A DNA stretch of 64,000 nucleotides from Cricetomys ansorgei (Eukaryota > Chordata > Mammalia > Rodentia > Nesomyidae), in the NCBI GenBank assembly GCA_026225945.1, contig JAMJFZ010001264.1:382501-446500 (forward strand), in the 5' to 3' direction. The notes beneath the pieces were generated by a model that was given only the letters and a program-made list of their open reading frames with translations, was not told the DNA's origin and made no database searches. Shown piece by piece: positions 1 through 12,239 of the stretch (the stretch's first letter is position 1; every line of letters starts with the position of its first letter). The position numbers were made by a program, and so were the translations under genes.

Positions 1-1175
1 TCCTCTACTTTTTCCCAAGCTCATAAAGCTTTTAAACGACATTGTTCTATGGTCACATCATCAAACACAATCTGTTCCTGTAATTCAGCATACCAGCCCT
101 TACCAAGGAGCTCATTTCAGGTTATATTTATTCCTCTAGCCATTTTCCACTGTTCCATATTTGCTGCTTCTTCCCTCCAGCAGGTTAACCATTGAAGCTG
201 AGGCCCTGCCTCTAGTATAGCTGATATTAATCCTTTCCAATCACATGGGACCATCTGATGTTGCAGTGCCTAGTTATTCAGGACCTGCTTTACATAGGAC
301 AAGTGCATGTCATATGACCTCATGGCTTCCCCCAGTCACCTTAAATCATTTCTATCAGATGCCATTTTATTTCATTATAACCTTGGGGATTATTCTCATC
401 AGCTGGAATATGCTGAATCACTTCTGGAAATGCTGAAGGAGATTTTGTGACCCTAGGCTGCCTCTTCTGATCATTCTCCTGTACAAACTCTTCCCCTGTT
501 TTCCTAACAGGACCACCATCCTGTACAATCCCCTCACATTTATCTACCTGGGGCAAAGTCTTTCTGTCGCTGGGATGAGCTCAGTTGTGTTCCTAGTTCC
601 TCAGTTTTCCTTTGTTCTATGCTTTCTAATTCCCCCCTCTCATATTTCTTTTAATAGCATCACCAACTCTGTTTTTTTCTAATTCCTCCTTATTTCTTTT
701 AATAATTTAATAATACCAATTAATTATTATAAATTAATATATACTGTATACTATTTATATTATATATATTAATTTATATATTAATAATACCAATTTCTTT
801 TTTATAATTTCCCTTTTTGAAGAGAAAGAAAAAATTGAGCACTTTCGTTTTCTCTTTTGCTGTCTTTCCTGTCTTGGCCCTTTCTAATTTTCCTTACAAC
901 TCTTCTAGGTGCATAGGCCCTTCCTTAACCATTTTAAAAATGAAATAGAAGCAAAAGAAGAAAAAGCAAAAGCAAGTCATCACTGAAAGCAAAGTGGAGT
1001 ATATTCCATATATTCCGGTTAACAGCTGCTAGCGATACTCTGCTGGCCTCTTGAACACAAATATCCATCCGTTCTTCCTCTACTTTTTCCTCTACTACAA
1101 TTGAAATCAAATTTCCTATTACATATTTAATCCTTTTTTTTGCCCTTCTTTTTTGAGATTGAGCCTAATTCTAGA
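1..1175 (-). mobile_element. Class II (ERVK-like) endogenous retrovirus remnant, gag region, antisense
   Basis: Read on the minus strand, this stretch resembles the gag region of a betaretrovirus-like (class II) rodent endogenous retrovirus. The part nearest base 1 looks capsid-like, and the A-rich, lysine-rich part at about 780-1170 would lie upstream. The minus-strand reading is broken by stop codons and frameshifts: one open piece covers 341-556 and the rest is interrupted, so no functional protein is possible. The element runs off the left edge of the window, so its length and LTRs are unknown. The assignment rests on general resemblance of the broken translation and on base composition. 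A class I/II/III search would settle it. The right-hand limit is uncertain. Confidence 0.45.
707..795. repeat. AT-rich hairpin flanked by 15-bp direct repeats
   Basis: The 15-mer TTAATAATACCAATT occurs at 707-721 and again, identical, at 781-795. Between the copies lies a perfect 16-bp inverted repeat: TATAAATTAATATATA at 728-743 and its reverse complement at 763-778, separated by 19 nt. The whole unit sits inside the retroviral remnant. It could be a small palindromic insertion with a target-site duplication, or a local duplication followed by AT slippage. Confidence 0.75.
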
Positions 1176-1429
1176 CTAAAGTATTAAAATTCGTTTTCAT
1201 GTAATTGCTAAGAGGAACGGATCCAGTCACCACAGTTCTAGCACATGACAGACTTCCCTCCTGTTCCTTGAATATCCTTTGGATACTCCTTTTTGAGGAC
1301 TTTTGCATGGGCTGGGGCTGGGTGACCCCCTTTCCCTGACAGGTGACTCACCTATCTCTCTTCCCCCGGAACACTTCCTTTAGGCACACTTAATAGAAGC
1401 GAGCCCTACCACTTAGTCCTCTAAGCTGC

Positions 1430-1597
1430 TCACTCAATTTCTATACTCATTACTTTTAAAGATTCTGTTTATTGGTCTCCTTCTTGGATAGAATGTAAGT
1501 TCTAGGGAACGGGGAGTTTGTTCTGCTTTGAACACCAGAGTGTTTCTGGTGAACATATCCTGGCTCTTAGCAATAGTTTGTGGATTAATAAAAATGT
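1430..1597 (+). mobile_element. L2 LINE 3' end fragment
   Basis: The segment matches the well-known 3' tail of the mammalian L2 LINE in the sense direction: an 'agaatgtaagttctaggg' stretch, then a 'cctggctcttagcaatag' equivalent of the 'gcctggcacatagtag' motif, then a decayed 'aataaa' end. It is ancient and diverged and has no coding capacity. Confidence 0.65.
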
Positions 1598-2824
1598 CCT
1601 TGAGGATAAAATCTCCATTTATCCCATCTCTGTATCTACTCTAGTACTTAAGAGAACACACACGAGGACTTAATAAATTTTCATTAAGCTCTAATTGTAT
1701 TTTATTACTAGTTTCATAATGACCTATGGTTGTGAAGCAGTATAAATTCATGTTAGTTTTCACACCAAGAGACAACATTGCAGGAGGCAGCACCATAAAC
1801 CCACGTGCACATGCTGACCGTGGTGTGTCCTCCTCCCAGTGCTGTCTGTCATTTGCCAGCCTTGGCATCTTACCAGGTGTCCATGCACTAGCTACTCTGT
1901 AGATGCTTCACTGTTGAGTTGATGAAAGAAGCTGATAGGATTTCTCTCCTCACTCTTAAAGCTGAAAGATTATGCTGCTGCTGTACTATGTAAGAACCGT
2001 TATAATTGGGTTGGCCTATACAAAATGGTCCATATGGTTCCAGCCTAAGACCCAGCTAACGTGTTGCAGTTGTGAGTAGAACCCAAATGTGCAGTATCAG
2101 TGTGTCAATCTAGGATCTTGCTTTCTCTCCACTTGAGCCAGAGCTCAGTCAGTACATATGGGACTGGGCTTGGAGACACAAAGGCAGTTGGACTTTATCT
2201 CCCCAGTATCAGAAAATACTCCCCATTCAGCTGCTGGAGGTTGGGCCTCCCTGTAGGCCAGGGTGGGTATCTCTGCAGTCTCTCAGTCTCTTTTCCTCAA
2301 GGCCTCCACTGATAAAGATCATATGATCTATCCTAACCCTTGTGTATCATAATTTACATCAAGAGCCTATAAGATTTGGTAACTGGATCGTTTTTAGCAT
2401 TGTCCAGAGCCCATGGAAATGGATGAGTCCTCTTCACCTCCATCCCATGCATCAGTGCTAGAATACAATGCAGACAGAGCGTAGAATAAGAACCACAAGG
2501 GGAGGAGCTGCCCACCCTTTAATAAGGCACTACAAGACAATATCTGGGGTTCATAAATGCAAGGCAAAACACAGATGCTGTGTCCTTTTCACAATCACAC
2601 AACATCTAAAGGAGCTTCATAAATGGCACATGGCTTAAAGATCCATTTTGAGGAGTATCGGAAGTCAATGGCTGATTGGAAGACTATGTCGACTCCAGTC
2701 ATATCCATTCATCCAAAAAGGATTTGGTGAGAATAGAAGCAGCAGAGAATCACAATTTAGATAAGTGCTCTCAAACCAGACTGGATGAACCCATCTCTGC
2801 TGTTTTGTTGGCAGAAGCACTTCA
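1598..2824. other. Unique non-coding stretch, nothing recognised
   Basis: Ordinary mixed-composition DNA. No repeat family, conserved protein frame or RNA gene was recognised. The open frames here are under about 75 codons with no familiar motif. Confidence 0.6.
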
Positions 2825-2962
2825 GGGAAGTAACTGGACCCGTTTGTGCCTCAATTTCTTTCACTGTTAGCTTGATGTACCTACCTCATAGGTGTGATAT
2901 GAGGGGACACTAGGTGGACAACAGTATTTCTGAAGTGATTACATAGAGCTTTACAGATGGAA
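2825..2962 (+). mobile_element. MIR SINE fragment
   Basis: The pattern follows the MIR SINE in the sense direction: 'tgcctcaatttctttcact' for the 'cctcagtttcctcatct' core, then 'acctacctcataggtgtg' for the 'acctacctcatagggttg' segment, then a diverged 3' part. It is truncated at both ends. Confidence 0.65.
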
Positions 2963-5848
2963 GCACTCCACAGCGCTGGCTGGAAGGCTGACTGTAATGG
3001 CTGCAATATGTCTGTATCTGCAGATGACTCCAAGTCTGGCAGGGACTCCCTGAGTGACATTCCAGATGAGCAAAGGATGTGTCTGCATCATCATAATTGC
3101 ACCGAGAGGCTGAACTTACCTGTGTCTCTGTCTAGCATTCTTCATGAAAACAGATCGTGCAGTGGGGGAAACATTACACTCCATGTCTGATGCTGTGCAG
3201 ATATGTCCCCCAAAGTGTTACTTAGGCTTAATAGTCAACGTGGTTTAATTAATTGTGACAGCAGGGGTATATTCCAAGACACCCTCATGCAAACAATTAC
3301 AATAGTTAATTCTCAGCTTTCTAGAAAGGAAGAAGAATTCCTAGCAGAGTTAAGTTGCCTGGTTCAGAATAGTGTCCTACCTGTATACCTGTTATTCAAA
3401 TATACCCCATTCCACAGAGCAGTGGGGAACATTCCCAAATTAATGCTGCCCTTGGGAATAGCTGTTTAGTGATTTTTTTCAAAGACAGTTTCTTCTGTTA
3501 ATATTTAAACATCGATTGGGAAATATTATCTTGATCTGAGCACGCTTTGATGATGTAGGAATTTACAGCTATGAGCAGAGAAAGATCCATTTTCTTCGAC
3601 AAATTTGGTGGAGGCAAAAAAACATGCAGTAAATTAAACCTGATTTGCATGACATTGCACACACAAGCAGTCCTTCCTGTGAGGCAGGGCATGTTCTTTG
3701 ATTGAACTTTTCTATTTCTCTATGCTTGTACGGTATTCTGGGAACAATTGAGGAGTCCTCTGTTGGCTAATTAACACCTGTAAATTCACATCGCCTGGTG
3801 TCTTCCTTCTATTGCAGAGGTAATGAGTCCAAGTCCTGGTAGGGTTGTATTTTTATTAAAATTTCTTCATGTTTTTTTTCTTTTCATGTCAAACAGATTG
3901 CTACATATTTAACCCTTTTGTGCTTTTCGTGCTCTGTCTTTATCCTGGGAAATAAAGGAGAAGCAAGAGAACTATTATTGGTCTGCTAAAAGGAAGAAAT
4001 CACATACCTGGGTGGTGGACGTGAAATATAGGTTCTAACTATATACATGGTGACATACTAATTGGGGATTGAAGTTCCAACTAACTAGTCTGTTGTTCAG
4101 TCTATGTGATACAAATGATGTATGATGACTAACTCATTAACACATATTTCTTGCCTGACACATGATGATGGTTTGCAACGGAAAGGACATCCTCTTGGCA
4201 TGGCTTGGTGACAGGAGTAACAGAAAATGAAGGCAAAACTGATTAATACATGGAATACGGTTGTGGGAGTTTGTAAAACAAGAGAGGCGCTAATCCTTTG
4301 TGAAGGATCATAGACTTTTTATAGTAGATAAAACTTGACTTAAATATCAGAAGATGCAAAGAATCAGTATTCCAGGAAGGGGCATTAATATGTACAAGTG
4401 CTCTGTTGGTAGATAATGCAGATGCCCATGTGTACACAGGTCTAGGTAAGTTTTAAATCTCTGCGTGAACCAGCCAGTTAGCCTGGCTAATGGGGTTGAA
4501 AGGTCCCACCAACTTAGTTATCCCTACTCTGCAGGGGAGTGGGTTCTGTCTATGATGACTTATTAAACTTCTGAGCCATCAAGGTCAGTGACCAGCTTTG
4601 TGCTTCCAAACCTCTGGAACGAGCTTTACTACTGGGAAAAGCCTCAGCTCATGAGTCATAGAGAACTTGCACCACTCCCCTCAGATGGCACGAGCTTGAG
4701 GCACTTTGCGGTGGAGGTGGTAGGTGCTTTTCACTGGCTAGTTTCAAAGTTACATCCTTCCGAATGGATATGGTCAATGGGCACCTTCTGCTTGAGAAAT
4801 TAACAATGACTGAGACCCTGCTTTAAAACGTTCAAGTAAATAGTCATAGTGTGAGATTAATTCCATTAAATGCTGGATTAGTTACAGTGAGTCATCATAA
4901 AAAGCAAATTCCCCCAAAAAGTATCATGGCTCTGGAACAGGACAGATACATATTCCTTATGTGCAGCAGGACAATAGGTTTGTGGAGTGGTCCTCATTCA
5001 TTTACTTATTTATGCACCACGGCTTATAAAACTATCTTCAAATTATGGTTATCAAAAGAACACTAGGGACGTCTGTGTGTGTGTGTCATCTATGGGGGAA
5101 CAACATTGTAGACAAGATAAGGGAGAATAGTGGAGGACAGGTCTGGAAGTGAGCACATGACATCTGTCCACGTTCCTTCAGCTAGAACCTATCATGTGAC
5201 CATTTCTAATCACACAGGTGCTGTTAACCCAGAAAGAAGAGAAAAGTGTGGATTTTACCTGGCAGCTGATACAGTCAGAATCCCCTCATAACCATGTCAA
5301 CTCCTAGCAGTAGATTGTATTTGATTTTTTTTTTAAATATGACTCAGTAGTCATCCTGAGCATCGGGACCACCGTTCATCACCACGGTTGCATGGTAGTC
5401 ATGTGGCTGCAGGCTCCACACTCAGCACTGCTAGCCAGAGAGAAGTGCCGACTTATGGATGAAAGCCAAGACCATAAAAGGAAGAGTTGGAGAAACTTTC
5501 TCTGTGATCTCATGCCTGGAGGTCCATGTTGTTTTAAGATGATAGGATCAGAAGTTCTTGTATGTTTTATTTGTTCATAGTTCTGAAGAACATTATAATC
5601 AAACAGAGAGTTCTAAATAAACACACAGTTTTGAAAACAACCTAGCTAGATTTCCAAATTAATGACCTTAAAAGTTATTAGAATTGTTAGCCACTCATGA
5701 AAGATATTTGGAATTCCATCCCAAAGAATAAAAAGTAGACAAATAGAAGACATGATTCTGACTGACCTGAAAGTCTTTAGACTTACTGGAAATTTTATCC
5801 ATGTATTAAATTTTTGAAATTTATTCTTTAGCAACTTCATAGAGAGTA
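2963..5848. other. Unique non-coding stretch
   Basis: No mobile element was clearly recognised over about 2.9 kb. A 77-codon plus-strand frame (2957-3190) and an 88-codon frame (3203-3469) resemble no family I know and are at chance length. The part at about 3480-3620 has the even composition and absence of repeats seen in conserved non-coding DNA, but the sequence alone cannot show that. A short GT run lies at about 5071-5088. Confidence 0.5.
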
Positions 5849-6243
5849 TGTTATCTAGTTTTATGTCAACTTGACACAAAGCTTGATGGAATCATTTGGG
5901 AAGGCAGAACTTCAGTTGATAAAACTTCCCCATCAGATTAGCCTGTGGGTAAGCTTGTGGTTCATCTTTTTGGTTGATTATTGGTGTAGGAGGTCCAGCT
6001 CACTGTGGGTGGTACCACCACTGAGTTGGTGGTCTTGGGTTGTCATGTCTGAGCAAGTCATAAGAAGCAATCCAGTTAGCAACACTTCTCCACAGCTTCT
6101 GAGCTTGTACCTGTCTCCAGATTCCTGCTCTAATTTCCCTGGAAGAAGTACTTATAAGATATAAGGTGAAATAAGCTCTTTCTTCCCCAAATGGTATATG
6201 GTCATTGTGTTTCTTCACAGCAATAGACAACCTAACTAACACA
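5849..6243 (+). mobile_element. MT/MaLR-type LTR (about 395 bp), sense
   Basis: This matches the rodent MaLR (ERVL-MaLR) LTR pattern from end to end. It opens TGTTATCTAG, then 'ttttatgtcaacttgacac', then a central 'ccagctcactgtgggtgg' block, then 'gagcaagtcataagaagc', and ends in the typical 'cacagcaatagacaacctaa' stretch. No internal sequence adjoins it, so it is a solo LTR. I could not find a clear 5-bp target duplication, as expected for an old copy. Confidence 0.8.
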
Positions 6244-6994
6244 CAGGATACAATTTACTTAGATCATATCCACTCCCCAGTCCACACTCCAACTCATTTC
6301 AGACCCTTCTCACACCCAACTTTATGTTACGATCCTCCTCCTCCTCTTTTTTTAATAACTCTTCAGTGAGCACTTCTCATATGCATATGGATGTCGGGCC
6401 ATACACTAGAGCAAGAGCGATCTGGGGCCTTGTACAGCCACTGTAATGTCATTTGGCTTTCATTTGTTGTGAATGTATCTTTTACTATTCTATTTACCTT
6501 TGTTCTTTTCTCATTAGTAGGAGCCATTAAAGTCATGCCATTTGTGACCACAAAATTGCTAACAGAAGCAAACAGGGCACTAACATCTTGTAGCAGTGCT
6601 TAATACAAGGCAGCCATTTTGATGATCCAGAATATCTATGCAATAGTTTTTAGATTGTTAAAAAGTGGAAATGGTATTTAAAACTTACACAAAGCATGGA
6701 CATGAAAGTCCATAGACTTTCATAGGCTTGTACTTTGGGAATGTTTATAACGTGGCGGGAGGAGCTTGAACTTCAAAGAACGAGCACCTCAAGCTCAAAT
6801 GCTAGCTTTCCCTACTAGGCTCTTTGTGCTTCTTTTCTTCAATTTCAGAACAACAATGATGAATGCCACCCACACAGAATTTAAGTGAGATTAGAGACAT
6901 CATGTACAAAGTTTTGAATGGGTGAGCGCTCAACAAAACACAGTTGTGAGAAATGAACTATCTATGTTCAAGATCCCTGTCAAATGTGATGTCT

Positions 6995-6998
<4 letters not shown>
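6244..6998. other. Unique non-coding stretch
   Basis: Mixed-composition DNA between an LTR and a GT microsatellite. Two overlapping frames of 62 and 70 codons (6363-6551 minus, 6391-6603 plus) show no recognisable domain. Confidence 0.5.

Positions 6999-7042
<44 letters not shown>
6999..7042 (+). repeat. (TG)n microsatellite, about 22 units
   Basis: Uninterrupted TG dinucleotide run. It creates a spurious cysteine/valine-rich open frame across it. Confidence 0.97.
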
Positions 7043-7045
<3 letters not shown>

Positions 7046-7830
7046 ACATTAGATATAAATGAGAAATCACAAGAAAAGCAAGTTTTCCTAACGTGCTCTG
7101 TGATGCCCAGTAGATCTGAAGGAGCGAGATTTTTTGAGCTTTAGTCTCCACTCTCATCAACCAAAGCAAATTTGCTTTCCTTTCATGATTTGTGTGAAGA
7201 GTTTCCACTTAAGAAATATTTTTAAAGTGATTTTTATGACAAAAAAAAATGTAAACCATCAATATATTGCATTTTATTACAATGGAAACGGTGATGCCCA
7301 TTAGTTAAATCTTATGTGTTAGATACCATTGTTACCCACACTATAACTAGTAAGAACTTAAATTAAAAGATATCTTTTATGTATACATATAAAATTCTGC
7401 ATTTGTGTATGTGTGCTTATGTGTTCATACATACACATAAAAACACATATATACCTTTTGCCCGCTATAGTGCTTTGAATAAAAAATAATCTTGCTGTAG
7501 CAGCATAGAATATTCATCAAATTTTGAAGACCTCCATGAACACACCTTCTAGGTTTAAACTTCAAATCTGATTTTTTAAACCTTAACTGAAATCATTTTC
7601 TCACCTTGTTGAAATTCTACCATGTAGCTATGCATAGCCCACAGCTGAGAATTCACACCTCCCACTACAGCCTCTTAATGAGTCAGCATCCTTCCTTGGG
7701 TTCCTATTAAAATGAAGAAGCGTGAAACCCGTTTCAGGCAAGTTGAGAAAAATAAGACTGCTTCAAAATTTTTCACTGTAATTTCATCCCAGGAGTCCTA
7801 AAAATGCAGACACATGCACACTCACCAGCC

Positions 7831-7831
<1 letters not shown>
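7043..7831. other. Unique AT-rich stretch
   Basis: AT-rich DNA with several TATA/ACATA runs around 7380-7450. No element was recognised. Confidence 0.5.
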
Positions 7832-7908
<77 letters not shown>

Positions 7909-7939
7909 AAGGGAGAGAGGGAGAGAAAGAGAGAGAGGG
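7832..7939 (+). repeat. Compound (CA)n-(GA)n microsatellite
   Basis: About 20 CA units up to 7871, directly followed by an imperfect GA tract with occasional AAAG and GGGA interruptions to about 7939. Confidence 0.96.
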
Positions 7940-9728
7940 CTTATAATTGTTATGTAAATGTATCTGTTAACTAAAGATTAAGATGCCAATTGTCTAAGGA
8001 ATTTATATAATTGTAAGTCTGGGGAAAATTCGTGAGAAAGCAGAAAAATCTCCTAGAAAAATGATCTGGGCTCTTTCCTATTTTGGAATTATGGATCCTT
8101 TGTTGTAATCTAGCATATATTTCATTTTAGTCAGTGGTACAAAACTTATTTCACCCCAGAAAATCATCCTTGTTTTGTTTTTTTTAAAACCAGAGTCCCC
8201 TTTCACAGTGCTGCAGCCTGGTGTTGACGGAAATTTGCAATGTTGTGGCTTAAATTCTCAGGCACACAGGAGCATTTGATGCTGCTTTCTTCCCTCCGGA
8301 TCATGACAAAAGGGTTTGTACAGTAGTCGCACATTGTGCTTGAAGACTTTCTTAACAACCACACGACCTCTGAATTGACTTCTTTTCCCCTTCAAGGGGA
8401 TCATTATTTCCACAATCTTAAACAGTTTAGTTGATTGAATCAACCATATCATTATTTTAATAGGTCATTAAAATAAATGAAAAAATTCAAATGATTATAA
8501 AACCTGTGATTTCTGCAATACCGTCACAGCCAGAAGCCCTGTGCCTATACGATGAGGCTGCGGTAGAACTGCCACATAGCGCCATTCAATCGCCCTCTGA
8601 AACCAAGGCACACGTAAATAAATTAGTCCAAAGAGAAATGTCTAGATAGTATACTCAAGGGTTGAGACCATGCTGTGAAGGAAAGACATTAAACTAAGAG
8701 TTTTATTAGTTTCTGCTCCCCAGTAGCTCTCTGGATAGCTGTGGAAGAGGCACTAAATCCGAACCGCACTCTCCTTCTGCACAAAGAGAAAGATTCTGGC
8801 TTTACTTCTGATACGTACTTCGTGTGCTAATAGACACGAGAGAGCTTAGAAACACAGTTCAAAAATATGTTTCTGGTTCTCTCCTTTTTGGTTCAGGACA
8901 GAGTTGCGCCCTGCTGGCTTGAAAGGCACCGTCACAGGAAGTGCTTGGCCAGTGAATTGTGAGCAGAAGCGTTGTGGGTCACTCTGAGGACGGGTTTGTC
9001 GCACAGTATTTTCACAGTAGTAGTGGTTTCAGACACACACACTGAGACAAACCTTGGGGTTTTTGTTGTTGTTGCTTTGTTTTTGTGTGTGTTTGTGTGT
9101 GTGGCTCGGGTCCCTAAGTCACCATAATGCACAGAGAAACTTTCCACTTGCTATGACAAAAAAGTAAAAATATATGGAAGAATTTTCATTATGTCGAGCT
9201 TCGGAGACTCTTGGAGATGCTTATTACTACAGCATAGCCTAACGCGTCCTGACCTAGCACTGAAGCAGTGCATGCAAGCACTTTGAAAGGTATTAAACAT
9301 TATCCGTATTAAGAACGAAGAAAAGATTAAAGAACATTTCTGCATTTGATATTTTAAAAGTTTGCATTTAGGAAAAGAAATAATCTTGCCATCTTGCCTC
9401 GTTGGAAAAAAAAAAAAAAACACGTCAGTGACCCCATCGCCAGACGAAAAGTGACAAACAATCAACAACTTCTGAGAGGAAGAATTAGGCTTTCCTGGGA
9501 TGAGGCTCCTAGTTGGTTATTCAAAAGCAAGTGATCAGTCCTAAAATCTTCTACAAACAAGCAACACTGAAGAGGCTCAGCAAGTTGAATTCATGTGGTT
9601 TTTCATATATATACATGTACATCATACAATAATAAAGAAAGAAAAACAGGTCATGAATTTGATGGGAAATGGGAAGAGGGTTTGGAAAGAAGAGCTAAGG
9701 AATGGTTTAATACTTTATTTATTTTCAC
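7940..9728. other. Unique non-coding stretch with a candidate conserved core
   Basis: No repeat was recognised with confidence. The minus-strand frame 8258-8452 (64 codons) and the 105-codon minus frame 9151-9468 show no known motif. The 8460-8660 sub-segment is described separately as a candidate conserved element. A GT/TTGT-rich patch lies at about 9060-9105 and a 15-base A run near 9406-9420. Confidence 0.5.
8460..8660. other. Candidate conserved non-coding element (weak)
   Basis: This repeat-free segment has balanced composition and retains several CpGs, for example in 'cacatagcgccattcaatcg' and 'aaataccgtcac'-like positions. It includes TAAA/TTAG-rich motifs near 8617-8630. The call is an impression from sequence texture only. 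Multi-species alignment would decide it. Confidence 0.25.
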
Positions 9729-9876
9729 TTTGGTTTTTCGAGACAGAGTTTACCTGCTATAACTCTGGCTGTCCTGGAACTCACTCTGTAGACCAGGCTG
9801 GCCTTGCACTCAAGATCCACCTGCCTCTGACTCCCGAGTGCTGGGATTAAAGGTGTGTACCACCATCACCACCAAG
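9729..9876 (-). mobile_element. B1 SINE, antisense
   Basis: An antisense B1 (7SL-derived rodent SINE). It begins 'tttggtttttcgagacag', contains 'ctggctgtcctggaactcac' and 'gtagaccaggctggcc', and ends with 'gtgctgggattaaaggtgtg'. Near full length and moderately diverged from the consensus. Confidence 0.93.
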
Positions 9877-10874
9877 TTGTAATTCTTTAATTAAATTTTT
9901 CTAAAATTAAAATATTTTTAATAGTGGAAAATAAGATTGAGAGTGCATAGTAGTGACCTCATAAGAAAAAATACAGATAAGGTGTTCATAGCAAGGCCCG
10001 TAGCAATGTGCACCAACGCCCTTGCTGAACAGGAAATGAATGGTGATGCCCCTTCCTTGTCCTCCTCTTCCTCTTCATTGTCTTTCTCTTCTCCCTTTGC
10101 TCATTCCTTCTTTTTTGTTGTGTTGTTTCATTTTTTTAATATCTGTTTTCAACTACTGAGGAGAGATGTACCTTGAGGTCTAATAGAAAACATTCTCTCA
10201 TTCAATCAAGAGAGAATGTGGGGCGGGGTCTTCTACAAAGGCTGTGCTTGGTCAGCACAGTGTTTGTTCTCTTTCTTTAATTGGGATGCTTTCTGTGGAA
10301 ATAAACGCTGCTGTTCTCCCTGTACACCCAGCACTTCTAGGCAGCTGTTCTCTGCCAGACCCATGAGGTCATTCAGATTTTGCAATCCTTTCACTGTAAC
10401 ATACAGACTTTAGGGGGAAATGATAGCTGATAATAGCAACTCAAAACAAATACATTTGTGTAAACGTTGTATTCAATTAGAATGCTGATAAGAATAAGAA
10501 ACTCTAATACTGCGAGCAACATGGAGAGAACCTAGAACCTGGGACTCAGTAGTCCTTGGAGCCTGTTAACATTTTTCCCAATAATACTGAGGGAAAATTT
10601 AAGAGCCTAGCAATGGTGAAAGCGAAAGCTTGTGCTGGGTTAGTTGAGAAAGCAAATGACTTCAGGTAATTCCTTTAAAACTTCCCTTAATTCTTTGCAT
10701 TGTCTCTTCTCATATTTTATAGAACTGGGGATAGCTATAAGTCAGTAGGACCTAGGTTTTCTATATAATTGGCTCTTTGTCTTTGATGGTAACCCTCAGT
10801 CTATACTTTGAAAAACATACACCATAGCTGTTGTTTTGTAAGTCTGTTACAGTAAGAGTACTGCAAGGGAGCTG
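9877..10874. other. Unique stretch with a small perfect hairpin
   Basis: Unique DNA including a TCC/TTC-rich patch at about 10050-10140. A perfect 10-bp inverted repeat, ACATTCTCTC at 10190-10199 and GAGAGAATGT at 10210-10219, is separated by a 10-nt loop. No coding or RNA gene was recognised. Confidence 0.5.
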
Positions 10875-11068
10875 AAGTCATTCTTCCATAGGACCTGGGT
10901 TCCATTGCTATTGGGAGACATACAGTCTCCCAAGCCTACATCAGTCCCAGAGGATCTGGTGTCTTCTTCCGGCCTCCATGAGCACCGCAGGTGGTGCAGG
11001 GACACATACAAGTAACATACTCTTTAAGTTAACTCATAAAGTAAAATTTTTTTTAAAAATTATCTTAA
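10875..11068 (+). mobile_element. B2/B3-family SINE, sense, diverged
   Basis: The segment follows the B2/B3 tRNA-derived SINE pattern. 'cctgggttccattgct' stands for the B-box region, followed by 'gtgtcttcttccggcctcca' for the usual 'ccctcttctggcctcc', then 'cgcaggtggtgcagggac' and an A/T-rich tail. The 5' end is poorly preserved. Confidence 0.7.
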
Positions 11069-11083
11069 AAGAGTACTTGCATA

Positions 11084-11117
11084 TGTATATATATATATGT
11101 ATATATATATGTATACT
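11084..11117. repeat. (TA)n/(TATG) microsatellite
   Basis: Short TATA/TATG tract immediately downstream of the SINE tail, probably grown from the AT-rich tail. Confidence 0.85.
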
Positions 11118-11664
11118 TCTAGGTATAACCAGCTTAGTCTGTATGTTATCTGTATGTATATGTTTTCAGGGATGATCATATGGTATTGGATAAACAACTG
11201 GTGTGCTCTTACTTAGAGAAAACTCAGCATTCCTTGGCTTGTCTGTAGCTCTTTGTGTAGAGCTGGGTCTTCCTCTTTAGCATGGCTATTGGTGTTTTCC
11301 TTGACTGGCTCATGTTCAGGCAGTCACACTGTTGAGATTTTATGGGAGTTGCTTCTGACATTACCAGGAGACACATTTTCACAGTTAAGTCCCTGATCCT
11401 CTGGTTTGTACAATCTTTCCACACCAGCTTCCCCAGTCATTCCCGAACCTTAAGTATGGGAGTTGTTTTATAGATGCAGCCATTGGCTCTGAGCCCTACA
11501 ATCCTGAATTTTGATTGGTTGTTGTTTTATGTAATGGTCTCCATCTGTTACAAAGAGAAGTTTCCTTGATGCATACAAAAATTAATTTTTAAAAATGGGC
11601 CATGAATTGGAAGAAAGCAAAGAGGGAAACATCGGAATGTATGGGGTGGAACAGAAGTGGGAAA
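11118..11664. other. Unique non-coding stretch
   Basis: No repeat or gene was recognised. A 66-codon minus frame (11224-11424) has no known motif. Confidence 0.5.
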
Positions 11665-11780
11665 TGAGTTAATTATATTATAATTTTTATATATAAAATA
11701 TAATTATATTATAATTAAATTATGTTATATATCTATATCTATCTATCTTTCTATATATGTATGTATGTATGTATGTATTT
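11665..11780. repeat. AT-rich low-complexity region ending in (ATGT)n
   Basis: A 16-base unit, TAATTATATTATAATT, is repeated exactly at 11670-11685 and 11701-11716. It is followed by TATC repeats and a short ATGT tract at about 11755-11778. Confidence 0.85.
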
Positions 11781-12239
11781 ATCCAAGTTCTGCTGTAGCT
11801 GAGTGCTTTGCAGAATAGGAATCTGGGAAAGTCCCAGTGAAGAGCTCTGTATCCTGGAGGTACTGTTTCTTCATGAACAGAATCAGTTCCAGCTGGAGCC
11901 ACAGGGAAGTTCAAAGTCATTCTTTTAAAGATCTCACTCCCAGAATAGACTTAGTCCATCAATATACCCAAGATGTACAGTCTGCATTTTCATGACATAT
12001 CTCAAATGTGGCCTTCTGGGTCCTACTAAGACCCTGTTACTACTGTGCTTGCCTGGATCAACTCCTGGGGTTTGCTGTATTCTTCAACAGCCATCTATTT
12101 TCCACACAAATACTGTATGACCCTTTACTAGCCCAGTCCTGTGGAGCTACTCTGCTCCAAACCTGCTAGGCATGGAGTAGTAGCAATATTCTCATCCAGA
12201 CCCGGAAGCTCTGTATACTCTGACCTCCAGCTGCTGCCT

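Noticed and set aside
5849..6243. Possible protein frames (97 and 80 codons) across this interval
   Set aside because: Both lie inside a MaLR LTR and overlap in opposite directions.
7832..7939. Direct-repeat array considered as CRISPR or satellite
   Set aside because: Plain dinucleotide repeats without spacers, in mammalian DNA.
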